A stretch of DNA of 64,000 bases from Chitinophagales bacterium (GTDB taxonomy: Bacteria > Bacteroidota > Bacteroidia > Chitinophagales > Saprospiraceae), in the NCBI GenBank assembly GCA_013299105.1, contig JAAFJY010000034.1, positions 27,651-91,650 on the forward strand, written 5' to 3'. Positions 1-7,486 of this stretch are shown in pieces. A program made the translations under genes and the position numbers. Every line of letters begins with the position of its first letter. Within the stretch, counting starts at the first letter, position 1. Below the pieces are notes generated by a model, which had not been told where the DNA came from, did not search any database, and saw nothing but the letters and a program-made list of their open reading frames with translations.

Positions 1-696
1 GTTTTTGATCCACAACAAATTGCCACTTGGATCAATCGCCTCGCCGTCGATGGCATACACACCAGTAAAACCCTTTTGCAAGGGATCGTCAAAAAACACG
101 TACCATTCATCGGTGTGTTTCCACTTATCGGCCAATCCGTTCCAAAGTAAACTGTCGCCCAAGGGCTGCAAATTGACAGCCGTTTCCTGCAATTGATGCG
201 CAATGGGGTGGTGCGAAAATTGGGCCCCTGGCAGGTTCTTTTCGTACCAATCCCAATGGTGCGAATCGTCGCCCGCGCCGTGGATGCCGATCAGGCAGCC
301 ACCGTTTTCGACGTAGTCTTCCAGGGCTTTTTGCTGCTCAGGATTGAGTACCCGGCCCGTAGAATTGTTGAAAATAACCGCCCCAAATTGGGCCAGTTGC
401 TCGGCATTGAACACCCCGCCGTCTTCGGTTTCGTGCAGAAACCACTGGTTCTTTTGGGCCAAATCACTGAACATGCCTTTGCTTGCTTCAATCGCCTCGC
501 CATGCCGAAACCCCGTGGTTTTGGAAAAAAGCAAAACTGCTGGCTGCTTGGCAGGAAAATTGATGGCTGGTTTTTCGGTTTCATACGAGACAGGAAAACC
601 GTTTTTGACCTTGTAAATGAAGCCTGCCAGCAAAACTGCCAGCAGCAAGAACAAGCCCAAAACGGTGTACAGCAGGTATTTGAAGAATTTTTTCAT
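1..696 (-). CDS. ThuA-like domain protein, membrane-anchored (3' end outside window)
   Basis: The frame is open from an ATG at 696 to the window edge (232 codons) with no stop, so the C-terminus is missing. It starts MKKFFKYLL, followed by one hydrophobic segment (about residues 5-27) that is a signal anchor or signal peptide. The rest reads as a ThuA-like (trehalose-utilisation, glutamine-amidotransferase-like) fold: a first strand with KTTGFRHGEAIEA, then GAVIFNNSTG, then GGCLIGIHGAGDDSHHW. In Bacteroidota such proteins are exported or periplasmic and often lie near DUF1080 proteins, as here (the next gene upstream on the same strand). Substrate is unknown; a role in sugar or glycoside turnover is inferred from family context only. 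The 412-bp gap to the DUF1080 gene argues for a separate transcript. Confidence 0.85.
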   Translation of the reverse strand, partial: MKKFFKYLLYTVLGLFLLLAVLLAGFIYKVKNGFPVSYETEKPAINFPAKQPAVLLFSKTTGFRHGEAIEASKGMFSDLAQKNQWFLHETEDGGVFNAEQLAQFGAVIFNNSTGRVLNPEQQKALEDYVENGGCLIGIHGAGDDSHHWDWYEKNLPGAQFSHHPIAHQLQETAVNLQPLGDSLLWNGLADKWKHTDEWYVFFDDPLQKGFTGVYAIDGEAIDPSGNLLWIKN

Positions 697-1108
697 GGTG
701 CAGGTGCAAAGGCGTTAAATGGATTTACGGATACGCGTTACAAACGCGTGGAAGATGGTTCCGGTCAGAGACCGTGAACCAGCCAAGGAACAGAAAAGAA
801 ATAAAGTGGACAACTTTGACTTTGGATTAAGCCCATCGTGTGGCAACGTTATAGTCAAAATCATGGTCAAAATCATGCTGGAAATCAGTAAGATTGGGTG
901 TAGAGTGTGTAAGTGTGAGTTCGGGTGTGGGGGCTTCGAACATAAGTTTAGTCTCCAATTGAAAACGAGATTTCTTCACACTCAAACCCAAACAAGCACA
1001 CCCAAACCCAATTTCATCCGTGTTCCCAACTGGCCTCGCACAACGAGGGCATAAATTTGTAAAGGACGAAGATGTCTACTTTATTTAATCTGCGGCCCCA
1101 AGGGATGA
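697..1108. other. Intergenic region, 412 bp
   Basis: No convincing gene on either strand. It holds one copy of a 39-bp dispersed repeat (735-773), and a GT-rich stretch at about 893-935 that is roughly mirrored by an AC-rich stretch at 977-1010, so that imperfect pairing between the two is possible. Confidence 0.6.
735..773 (+). repeat. 39-bp dispersed repeat, copy 1 (second copy at 44301)
   Basis: 38 of 39 bases are identical to 44301-44339. The unit has two inverted repeats: ACGCGTT-ACAA-ACGCGT and GGTTC-cGGTC-AGA-GACC-gt-GAACC. Both copies are intergenic. Confidence 0.8.
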
Positions 1109-2344
1109 TTACCACTTAGGTATGTACAAATCCTTGTAAGTAATGCCTACTTCTCGAATGGCTTTAAAAACGTAGCCGCTGCTTTGCATTTTCATCGCAG
1201 GCACAAGTCCTGAGTAGGTAAATTTCAAACCCTTGGCTTTGGCCATTTTTAGGATTTCGATGCTGGGCGATTGGGCGGTATTGTTGATTTCGATGGCCAC
1301 ATTGTTCTTTTTGGCTTGATCGAGCAAGGGGCCAACGTTTTCGCTGGTCAACCCAGGGCCTGTATGCGCCCATATCTGAATTTTACCCGAACTGAGCAAT
1401 TGATCGGCACTTTTCAGGTTTTTGCTTTCGCCCACCACATAATCGGCGCTTTGATTGCCCAGGAATTTCAGGTTACCCGTCATTACTTTTAGGCCGTAAA
1501 ACAAGGGAAAACCTTCGTCAAAATTGACGGTTTTTCCAGCCAGAGGAAGTTTTACTTGGGCTACGTTGATCCCCGTTTCGTAAGTGTATTTGCTGTAATC
1601 AGCCGCGCTCATCTGCCCTTGCGGATTGAGGTCGATGAAAGCATATTGCTGAGATTGGTACTTGCGGATGCTGTCGGCCCAAGTGCCCAACACAGGCGCT
1701 TGCTGGGTGGGTAGGTCATCGGGCAGGCGTTTTACCTTGAAACTTTTGTACTGTACCCGGCTCAAAGAGTCGTGGCCTTGCAGGGCAAAGGTGCCCTGGC
1801 CCATTTTTCCGGCGTACACATAATCCACGGTTTTTAGGCCGTTGAGCCATACTTGGACGTGGTTATTGGCCACTCTGGCTTTGATGTTGATCCATTCATT
1901 GTCGCGGGTAAAGGACTTGTAAACGTTGCGATGGCCATACAGGCTTGCTATTTTTTTCAGCTCCACAAAGTCACCTTCGCCAATATGGGTGTTGTTGACC
2001 TGGATTTCCATGCCCCTGGCCCAGCCTACTTCGAGGTAAGAAGAATGAAAAATGATGCCAGAATTGGCCAGCTTGAAAGTGCGCAAGGTGGCGTCAATTT
2101 CAAAATTTTTGAAGCCGTCTTTCAGTTCTGGGCCTTTGTAATACAGGTGCGAGCGTTTGCCATAAGCCTGGTACATGCCATCCACCACACTCCAGGTTGA
2201 CTTGTGTTCGCTGGGCTGCCACTCGCTGAAATCGCGGTTATTGATCAGTTCCACCCAGCCGTCGTTTTGGGCGGGCAAAAGCAGCATATTGAAAAGGAAA
2301 AAGCAGCAAAGTGCCTTTTGAAATAAGTTTTTGAAAGATTTCAT
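1109..2344 (-). CDS. Secreted DUF1080 (3-keto-disaccharide hydrolase-type) protein with PHP-like C-terminal part
   Basis: 411 aa from ATG at 2344; the frame stays open further upstream, but only this start gives a signal peptide (hydrophobic residues 10-24, cleavage near LPAQN). Residues about 28-208 match a DUF1080 / LamG-like jelly roll: WVELINNRDFSEW, GIIFHSSYLEVGWARGMEIQ, VWLNGLKTVDY, GTFALQGHDSLSRVQYKSFKV. Residues about 225-411 are not DUF1080; the segment EINNTAQSPSIEILKMAKAK followed by GLKFTYSGLVP resembles the last strands of PHP phosphoesterase domains, but no clear metal-binding histidine set is visible, so it may be non-catalytic. It follows the FAH-family gene by 44 bp on the same strand, suggesting one operon. 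Periplasmic or outer-surface action on carbohydrate derivatives is inferred. Confidence 0.85.
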   Translation of the reverse strand: MKSFKNLFQKALCCFFLFNMLLLPAQNDGWVELINNRDFSEWQPSEHKSTWSVVDGMYQAYGKRSHLYYKGPELKDGFKNFEIDATLRTFKLANSGIIFHSSYLEVGWARGMEIQVNNTHIGEGDFVELKKIASLYGHRNVYKSFTRDNEWINIKARVANNHVQVWLNGLKTVDYVYAGKMGQGTFALQGHDSLSRVQYKSFKVKRLPDDLPTQQAPVLGTWADSIRKYQSQQYAFIDLNPQGQMSAADYSKYTYETGINVAQVKLPLAGKTVNFDEGFPLFYGLKVMTGNLKFLGNQSADYVVGESKNLKSADQLLSSGKIQIWAHTGPGLTSENVGPLLDQAKKNNVAIEINNTAQSPSIEILKMAKAKGLKFTYSGLVPAMKMQSSGYVFKAIREVGITYKDLYIPKW

Positions 2345-2388
2345 GGTTGTTTCTTGTTTGTTGTGATGCTTGTTGTTAGAGCATGCTC

Positions 2389-3243
2389 TTAATTGGCCTT
2401 CATGCCCACCACATTGCGCAGGGTGCCGATGTTTTCGATGCTGATTTCGACCACATCGCCTACCGCTAAGGTAAAACCATCGCCTGGCACCAGGCCAGTG
2501 CCTGTCATAAGGAAAACGCCGCTCGGAAAAGACGTTTCGCGGAACAAATACCCTGCTAATTCGGGCAATTTGCGCTTCATGCGATTGAGCGAGATTTCGC
2601 CGCTGAAAACCTCCGCATCCTCCCGGGTGATGCGCATGCGGATCATGGTATCCGGGTTGATGGGCTCGGGTAAGATGAGGAGGCAAGGGCCAATGGCTGC
2701 GGATGCGTCGTAAGTTTTGGCTTGTGGCAGGTACAAGGGGTTTTCTCCCTCAATGTCGCGCGAGCTCATGTCGTTGCCGACGGTATAGGCCACAATTTCG
2801 CCCTGGGAATTGCAAAAAAGGGTCAATTCTGGCTCTGGTACATTCCAAAACGAATCGCGGCGAATGCGGATTTCATCATCGGGGCCTACCACCCGGGCTG
2901 GGCTGGATTTGAAAAAAAGCTCAGGTCTTTCGGCCTCATACACGCGAGCATAAAAATCACTGGCCCCGCTTTTTTGCGATTCTTCCATGCGGGCCTCGCG
3001 GCTGCGCAGGTAAGTCACCCCCGAAGCCCAAACCTCCTGGCTTTGCAAAGGGGCATTGAATTGCAGGCTTTCAAAAGGTACCAATTGTTCGGGATAAGCT
3101 TGAAAATCAGGTAATTCGTCCAAGAGTGCCTGGTAGAGATTGGAGCGATTGATGAGGGCATCCCAATCCTCGACTTCGCGGCAGTAGGTTTTTCCTTCGT
3201 GTACCAAAACCGCCAGCGAGGCCACGCGATAGAGTTGAAACAT
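2389..3243 (-). CDS. Fumarylacetoacetate hydrolase-family protein, 2-keto-3-deoxy-D-arabonate dehydratase-like
   Basis: 284 aa from ATG at 3243 (MFQLYRVASLAVL). The upstream extension of the open frame has no typical coding character. The FAH fold is clear: VWASGVTYLRSREARMEES, YEAERPELFFKSSPARVVGP, WNVPEPELTLF, VGNDMSSRDIEGENPLYLPQ, and near the end GVFLMTGTGLVPGD and EISIENIGTL. Metal ligands expected in the family are present (E residues of PEPEL and D of the GNDMSSRD block). The pattern is closer to 2-keto-3-deoxy-D-arabonate dehydratases (pentose oxidation to 2-oxoglutarate semialdehyde) than to true fumarylacetoacetases; this is from remembered family patterns, not a search. Cytoplasmic. 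It is first in a probable two-gene operon with the DUF1080 gene. Confidence 0.85.
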   Translation of the reverse strand: MFQLYRVASLAVLVHEGKTYCREVEDWDALINRSNLYQALLDELPDFQAYPEQLVPFESLQFNAPLQSQEVWASGVTYLRSREARMEESQKSGASDFYARVYEAERPELFFKSSPARVVGPDDEIRIRRDSFWNVPEPELTLFCNSQGEIVAYTVGNDMSSRDIEGENPLYLPQAKTYDASAAIGPCLLILPEPINPDTMIRMRITREDAEVFSGEISLNRMKRKLPELAGYLFRETSFPSGVFLMTGTGLVPGDGFTLAVGDVVEISIENIGTLRNVVGMKAN

Positions 3244-3365
3244 GGATCGTGTTTTTTGAGCCGATAAGTTAGGAAAAATTGGGAAAGATGGAAAAAATGG
3301 TTGAAGGCAAAATATCAATCAAGCATAAGGTTTGGTTGACTTATGTGGTTAGGGTTGAGAAAAAC

Positions 3366-3396
3366 TTGAACTTTAACCAGTAATTGCCTATTTTTG
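3366..3396 (+). promoter_or_regulatory. Bacteroidota-type promoter for the Uma2 gene
   Basis: TTG at 3366-3368, 20-bp spacer, TATTTTTG at 3389-3396. This fits the TTG / TAnnTTTG consensus and places transcription start just before the ATG at 3411, which rules out the in-frame ATG at 3384. Confidence 0.7.
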
Positions 3397-3410
3397 AAAA
3401 AAAAACTTGC

Positions 3411-4034
3411 ATGGTTCTTATCCAAGATCTTCGCAACACCATTTTGGAGCGCCTTAAAACGGAAGACTTGGTCCGCATACCTGCTTCTGAAGAGGAGTAT
3501 TTTGCGATCGCTGAAAACCTACCTTACAAAGCCGAATACCACAACAGTGAAATTATTGTCATGAGTTTAGCAAGCTATTGGCACGAAGTGCTAATGGTCA
3601 CAATGAGTGGGATTTTTCTTAGAATATTCCCTGACACAGAGTTTGACCATATTGGTAGCAATGTAGGAGTACAAATCCTCAAATTTGAAGGCGGGTACTA
3701 TTTACCAGACTTTAAATTGGTCAAGGGAGCACCTAAATTCAAACCTGGCTCCAAATCCATCATCACCAATCCATATCTAGTAGTTGAGATTCTTTCTCCC
3801 TCAACAGCGCGCTACGATGTTGAAGTAAAATTGTTAGAATACAAACAGATTGACAGTTTGCAGCATGTTTTATTAATCAACCAAGAAAAGCCTCAAATCT
3901 CTCACTACCAGCGCTTAACCGAGCCCAACACTTGGCTAAATCGTGAATATTTTTCGATTGAAGATCAATTGACACTTGAAGGTCATGTGATTCCTTTGAC
4001 TGAGATTTATAAGAAAGTCAAGTTTGAGGGTTGA
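3411..4034 (+). CDS. Uma2-family (DUF820) restriction-endonuclease-like protein
   Basis: 207 aa. It has the Uma2 pattern: an acidic PD residue pair in YYLPDFKLVKG, then PYLVVEILSPSTARYDVEVK, LLEYKQIDSLQHVLLINQ, which together give the PD-(D/E)XK-like core (D, E, and the trailing K/Y helix). Family members are small cytoplasmic proteins spread in many copies in Cyanobacteria and Bacteroidota; their role is not established, and links to mobile DNA or genome maintenance are conjecture. The start is fixed by the promoter just upstream. It stands alone, with no toxin/antitoxin partner and a repeat-containing gap downstream. A second, diverged family member lies at 21215-21766. Confidence 0.88.
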   Translation: MVLIQDLRNTILERLKTEDLVRIPASEEEYFAIAENLPYKAEYHNSEIIVMSLASYWHEVLMVTMSGIFLRIFPDTEFDHIGSNVGVQILKFEGGYYLPDFKLVKGAPKFKPGSKSIITNPYLVVEILSPSTARYDVEVKLLEYKQIDSLQHVLLINQEKPQISHYQRLTEPNTWLNREYFSIEDQLTLEGHVIPLTEIYKKVKFEG

Positions 4035-4075
4035 AGATGATTCCGCTGGACTTTGTGCCTCAGGGCGAAGTTGCA

Positions 4076-4240
4076 GGAGAGCGCGGTCTCAACAATCAAT
4101 CGAGGCATTTTTGTCTGAAGCACATTTTTTTGTCTAAACCAGAATTTTCAGAATTGCAGAATTACTTGAGTGACGTTGACCAAGATAGCATTTGAAAGAA
4201 TTTTCAGAATAGGCCCGCTTCGCGGTCATGAACGCTTCAT
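4076..4240 (+). repeat. ~165-bp dispersed repeat, copy 1 (second copy at 54380)
   Basis: It shares with 54380-54543 an ordered series of blocks: AATCAATCGAG, TTTTTTGTCTAAACCAGAAT, GTGACGTTGACCAA, TTTGAAAGAATTT, and GGCCCGCTTCGCGGTCAT followed by AACGCTTCAT. It occupies most of the 402-bp gap between the Uma2 and MerR genes; the remainder holds only the MerR promoter. Confidence 0.75.
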
Positions 4241-4386
4241 GTCCACTAAAAATCGCAGGTAGTCATTCAACTGTAATGCTGATTTGCTTTGAAATGGCCT
4301 TATATCCATAGCACACAGGAGACACCCTGGCCATTTTACTCTTTCACGAATTGTACAAGAAAAAATAAAAAATGCGATCTTCACCC

Positions 4387-4419
4387 TTGACCCTTACGTA
4401 AGGTGAGCCCTTAACTTTG
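4387..4419 (+). promoter_or_regulatory. MerR-type promoter with 12-bp palindrome in the spacer
   Basis: TTG at 4387-4389 and TAACTTTG at 4412-4419 are separated by 22 bp, slightly longer than the usual 19-21 bp. Inside the spacer is the perfect palindrome CCTTACGTAAGG (4392-4403). Over-long spacers with a central dyad are the hallmark of MerR-family controlled promoters, so autoregulation is likely. Confidence 0.7.
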
Positions 4420-4436
4420 CCCCGAAATGATCAATC

Positions 4437-5207
4437 ATGCAGCAATACAGCGTAAAACAGGTGGCCAAAATATCGGGTGTGAGTGTGCGCAGCTTGCACC
4501 TGTATGACGAAATAGGCTTGCTAAAACCCGCCCAACGCAGTGAAGCCGGATACCGGTTTTATGGCGAAACGGAGCTTTTGCGCTTGCAGCAGATTTTGTT
4601 TTTCAAAGAACTGGGTTTCCCATTGGCACAAGTCAAACAAGTGCTGGAACAACCCGACTTTGAATTGCTCAAAGCCCTGGAATGGCAAAAAAAAGCATTT
4701 CTGGAGCGGCGGGCACAAATGGAGCAAGTGCTACAAACGATTGATCAAACCATTTTACACTTAAAAAACAAAGGAGTCATGTCGAATGTAGATTGGCTTT
4801 ACCGGGGCATTTCCAAAGAACAATCGGAAGCCTGGCGCAAAGAAGCGACCGAACAATGGGGCGATGCGGTAGAAAAATCCGAAAAAAGCCTCAATGACCT
4901 CTCACGGGCCAAAGTGGAAGAGTTGGTAGCCGAGCAAAAAGCCGTGGGTGAGAGTTTGTACCGGATGCGTCACCACGACCCTACTTCCTCGGAAGTGCAG
5001 GCCATGCTGGTACGGCACTACCAAGTGATCCGCGCCTTTTGGGGCACCACTGGCCACAGCGACAAGCAAGCCGCTGCTTACGCTGGCCTGGGCGACTTGT
5101 ACCTGGCCGATGAGCGTTACACCATGATTGATGAAGAACCACAGCCGGAATACGCCCAATTTTTGCAACAAGCAATGGCTTATTTTGCAGAAACGCGGTT
5201 GAAGTGA
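4437..5207 (+). CDS. MerR-family regulator with TipAS-type effector domain
   Basis: 256 aa. Residues 1-70 are the MerR winged helix (YSVKQVAKISGVSVRSLHLYDE, then IGLLKPAQRSEAGYRFY) followed by the second HTH part (LRLQQILFFKELGFPLAQVK). Residues about 75-110 form the dimerisation coiled coil. Residues about 130-256 resemble the TipAS antibiotic-recognition domain (HYQVIRAFWGTT, YAGLGDLYLADERYTM, YAQFLQQAMAYF). TipA-like regulators bind small hydrophobic or peptide ligands and activate drug-resistance genes by untwisting a long-spacer promoter. No efflux gene is adjacent, so the visible target is its own promoter. The internal methionine near residue 115 (KNKGVMSNVDWLY) could give a free TipAS form, as in tipA itself; this is inference. 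Confidence 0.88.
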   Translation: MQQYSVKQVAKISGVSVRSLHLYDEIGLLKPAQRSEAGYRFYGETELLRLQQILFFKELGFPLAQVKQVLEQPDFELLKALEWQKKAFLERRAQMEQVLQTIDQTILHLKNKGVMSNVDWLYRGISKEQSEAWRKEATEQWGDAVEKSEKSLNDLSRAKVEELVAEQKAVGESLYRMRHHDPTSSEVQAMLVRHYQVIRAFWGTTGHSDKQAAAYAGLGDLYLADERYTMIDEEPQPEYAQFLQQAMAYFAETRLK

Positions 5208-5334
5208 ATTTTTCAGCCGATGAAATTGAGGTTTTAAAAGGAGAGCGTGGATGACTTTGGGGTTGTTCACGCTTTTTTTGATGATCTGGTGTTATTTTTG
5301 AACATCTGTTTTCCTAAACCATATTTAAATCTTG

Positions 5335-5646
5335 ATGAAAAAAGACCCCATTTACTACCTCATCCTATTTTACATCTTGGGCTTTTCGAGCGTGATTTTA
5401 CTTGTTCTCTTGATTGCCTACCAGTCGCACCAACCTGGCGACCAAACTCCTTTTGTTGTTTTAATGCTCAGTCCTTTCTACTTATCTGCAATTGGGACGA
5501 TTTACTGCCTGTACTCCCTTTTTTTCTACCAAAAGTGGGATAAAAAAGATAGAATAGTCATGGTGATCATTACCATTGCGCATTTATCCTTTATATGCTG
5601 GTTTCTTTCTCCTTACTTCAAATTTAACAGCGATCATCTTCATTAA
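5335..5646 (+). CDS. Small integral membrane protein, unknown function
   Basis: 103 aa from ATG at 5335 (MKKDPIYYL); a TTG codon sits just before it. Three hydrophobic segments are visible (about residues 8-27, 40-62, 73-92), with a basic loop QKWDKKDR between the second and third. The family is not recognised. A promoter-like TATTTTTG lies at 5293-5300. It converges on the antitoxin-like gene, with one base between the two stop codons. Inner-membrane location is inferred from hydrophobicity. Confidence 0.6.
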   Translation: MKKDPIYYLILFYILGFSSVILLVLLIAYQSHQPGDQTPFVVLMLSPFYLSAIGTIYCLYSLFFYQKWDKKDRIVMVIITIAHLSFICWFLSPYFKFNSDHLH

Positions 5647-5647
5647 A

Positions 5648-5866
5648 CTAAGCATCAGCTAACCCTGAAAACCGATCCTTATTCTTTTCCCACCATCCAC
5701 TTTTGGCTTCCTTGGCCAACTCATCGATTTGCTCTTGAGTAGCTTGGCTATTCTTAATGGCATTTTTATATGCCAGGTAATCTAACATACGCTGGATGTC
5801 GTTTACACCTAGGTCCAGGGGCAAGCGGATGATGATTTCACGATCTGTTCTCTCAATGGTCAACAT
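5648..5866 (-). CDS. Small antitoxin-like protein (orphan)
   Basis: 72 aa, MLTIERTDREIIIRLP at the start, then LGVNDIQRMLDYLAYKNAIK, QEQIDELAKEAKSGWW and a basic end. This layout (short N-terminal beta strands, then an amphipathic helix and a WW/KNKDRF tail) is common in small proteins that precede PIN-domain toxins in Bacteroidota and Cyanobacteria. No PIN or other toxin follows: the downstream sequence is the convergent membrane protein. It may be a solitary antitoxin left after toxin loss, or have another role. Family assignment is from pattern only. Confidence 0.6.
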   Translation of the reverse strand: MLTIERTDREIIIRLPLDLGVNDIQRMLDYLAYKNAIKNSQATQEQIDELAKEAKSGWWEKNKDRFSGLADA

Positions 5867-6014
5867 GGTCGGCGTTTATTCAAGCACTAAAATTAAGGCA
5901 AAAAACTTTAAAGTTCAAGTACTCCTCCTTACTACATCCTTTTTAGGTATTTCTGATGCTACTTTAGAGAAGGAGATGTTCACCCCAGACTGAACACTCA
6001 AGTCATCGTCATGC

Positions 6015-6175
6015 TATACTCGTCCACCTTAAGTTTTGTGCAAAGCCACAAAATATTTCGTGCCAATTGAAGACACCGAAGGCGGACACTTTTGGCACTT
6101 TTGTTTCCTTTGATTCCTTTTGTGTTTCAAAAAAACGCTTTTGCTTTTGCAAAATACCTTTTGTGGTTTAGTATA
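6015..6175 (+). mobile_element. MITE-like element, TATACT ends, copy 1 (161 bp)
   Basis: The left end TATACTcgtCCAC (6015-6027) pairs with the right end GTGGtttAGTATA (6163-6175). The same ends and sub-terminal sequence (TTTTGTnCAAA on the left, AATACCTTTTGTGG on the right) recur at 8197-8443 with a different middle. No coding capacity. A TA target duplication, as in IS630/Tc1 elements, would fit the ends. It lies in the 397-bp gap 5867-6263, which has no other feature. Confidence 0.6.
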
Positions 6176-6263
6176 AAGCTATAAGCAGCCCAAACTTTTA
6201 GAAACAAGCCCTAAGAACAAGAGCTCACGTTAAGCAGGGTAAAATGCTGGTCAAGGCTACACC

Positions 6264-6482
6264 TCACCCCTTCTTCTGCTCCAGTTCCACATTGCCACAA
6301 ACCTCATCGGGCCGACGGCCACACACGTTGCAGATTTGGGTCTCGCCATTGTTCATGACCTTGAAACTGCCCGCACAGGTGCCTTTCAACTCCTTTCCAC
6401 CCAGCCAATAGCGGATGTTGAGCATGAAAAAAGACGCACCAAAAACCAGAAAAATGGCACCAAAAAGCTTGAGGAATTCCAT
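6264..6482 (-). CDS. Small membrane protein with conserved cysteine cluster
   Basis: 72 aa. An N-terminal transmembrane helix (residues about 4-26) is followed by KGTCAGSFKV, then ICNVCGRRPDEVCGN, giving four cysteines in a C-x(n)-C-x2-C-x6-C pattern, and a charged tail. Similar 60-75-residue proteins are widespread in Bacteroidota. The arrangement (one helix, then GTC/GSC and a CxxC group) also recalls NqrM, the iron-delivery factor of Na+-NQR, but no nqr genes are near, so that link is only a resemblance. Metal or Fe-S binding on one face of the inner membrane is plausible. Confidence 0.6.
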   Translation of the reverse strand: MEFLKLFGAIFLVFGASFFMLNIRYWLGGKELKGTCAGSFKVMNNGETQICNVCGRRPDEVCGNVELEQKKG

Positions 6483-6595
6483 AAACTGAAATTTTAGCTA
6501 TGATCTATACAAAACCACTACTCAACTAAAAATGTTCTCCTTCGGTCGAAGCCACAAGTTAAGCCAAAGACCTTACATTTGCAAAAAATCACTGC

Positions 6596-7363
6596 ATGCA
6601 AGCCAAACTAGACGCCTTTGCCCGCCTGCTGGGCATCATGGACGACCTGCGGGAAAAATGTCCCTGGGACCGCAAGCAAACCTTTCAAACGCTGCGCAAC
6701 CTGACCATTGAGGAAACTTACGAGCTGGCTGATGCCATCCTGGAAGGAGACATCGAAGGCATCAAGGAAGAAATTGGCGACTTGCTTTTGCACATGGTTT
6801 TTTATGCCAAACTCGGCTCTGAAACGGGTGATTTCGACATCGCCGACGCCCTGAATGCAGTGTCAGACAAACTCATCAAGCGCCACCCGCACATCTATGG
6901 CGATGTGGTGGTCGAAAACGAAGAGGACGTCAAGAAAAACTGGGAACAAATCAAACTCCAGGAAGGGAAAAAATCGGTCTTGGCCGGGGTGCCCAAGTCC
7001 CTGCCTGCGATGGTCAAAGCCTATCGCATGCAAGAAAAAACCAAACAAGTGGGTTTTGAATGGGAAAATGCCGAACAGGTTTGGGACAAAGTCGAGGAGG
7101 AAATTCAGGAGTTCAAGGAGACCATCCAACTGGACATGAGCCAGGAGAAACGGGAAGAAGAATTCGGCGATGTGCTTTTTTCCATGATCAATTACGCCCG
7201 TTTCATCAACATTGATCCTGAAACTGCTCTGGAGCGCGTCAACAATAAGTTCAAAAAACGGTTTGAATACATAGAAGCACAGGCCCCCCGCGACTTGCGC
7301 GACATGAGCCTGGCCGAAATGGACCAATTATGGGAAGAAGCCAAACAAAAACTGAAGCCATAA
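6596..7363 (+). CDS. mazG: Nucleoside triphosphate pyrophosphohydrolase MazG
   Basis: 255 aa, the usual length for two-domain MazG. It hydrolyses (d)NTPs to the monophosphate and pyrophosphate in the cytoplasm, a house-cleaning reaction. The N-terminal domain has KCPWDRKQT (22-30), EETYE (39-43) and EEIGD (58-62), the E-x3-E ... E-x2-D magnesium-binding set. The C-terminal domain repeats it with VEEEIQEF (about 166-173) and EEEFGDVLF (187-195). KRHPHIYGDV in between is also typical. A TACATTTG element at 6574-6581 is a likely -7 box, giving a short leader. It is followed by the bifunctional-nuclease gene, which has its own promoter. Confidence 0.95.
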   Translation: MQAKLDAFARLLGIMDDLREKCPWDRKQTFQTLRNLTIEETYELADAILEGDIEGIKEEIGDLLLHMVFYAKLGSETGDFDIADALNAVSDKLIKRHPHIYGDVVVENEEDVKKNWEQIKLQEGKKSVLAGVPKSLPAMVKAYRMQEKTKQVGFEWENAEQVWDKVEEEIQEFKETIQLDMSQEKREEEFGDVLFSMINYARFINIDPETALERVNNKFKKRFEYIEAQAPRDLRDMSLAEMDQLWEEAKQKLKP

Positions 7364-7386
7364 TCCATGAACAAGTGCCAAAGCAT

Positions 7387-7417
7387 TTGGTAAATTCCCG
7401 ATTTAAACTTACCTTTG
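7387..7417 (+). promoter_or_regulatory. Bacteroidota-type promoter for the bifunctional nuclease gene
   Basis: TTG 7387-7389, 20-bp spacer, TACCTTTG 7410-7417: an exact fit to TTG-N20-TAnnTTTG. It lies in the gap after mazG and supports the ATG at 7487 rather than the longer open frame. Confidence 0.7.
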
Positions 7418-7486
7418 CGCCGCTTTTTTGGCGAGCAGAGGATCAGCTCAAACCCTTGTCCCAATCAGCTCCGATTTAGCCTGATT

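Noticed and set aside
719..1054. 111-codon plus-strand open frame
   Set aside because: It runs through the 39-bp repeat and low-complexity GT/AC tracts; no domain or coding character.
2390..2686. N-terminal extension of the DUF1080 frame up to 2686
   Set aside because: It overlaps the FAH-family gene in another frame and has no signal peptide; the ATG at 2344 gives one.
6015..6175. Longer target duplications around the TATACT elements
   Set aside because: Flanks of neither copy repeat beyond the TA dinucleotide, so only a TA duplication is compatible.
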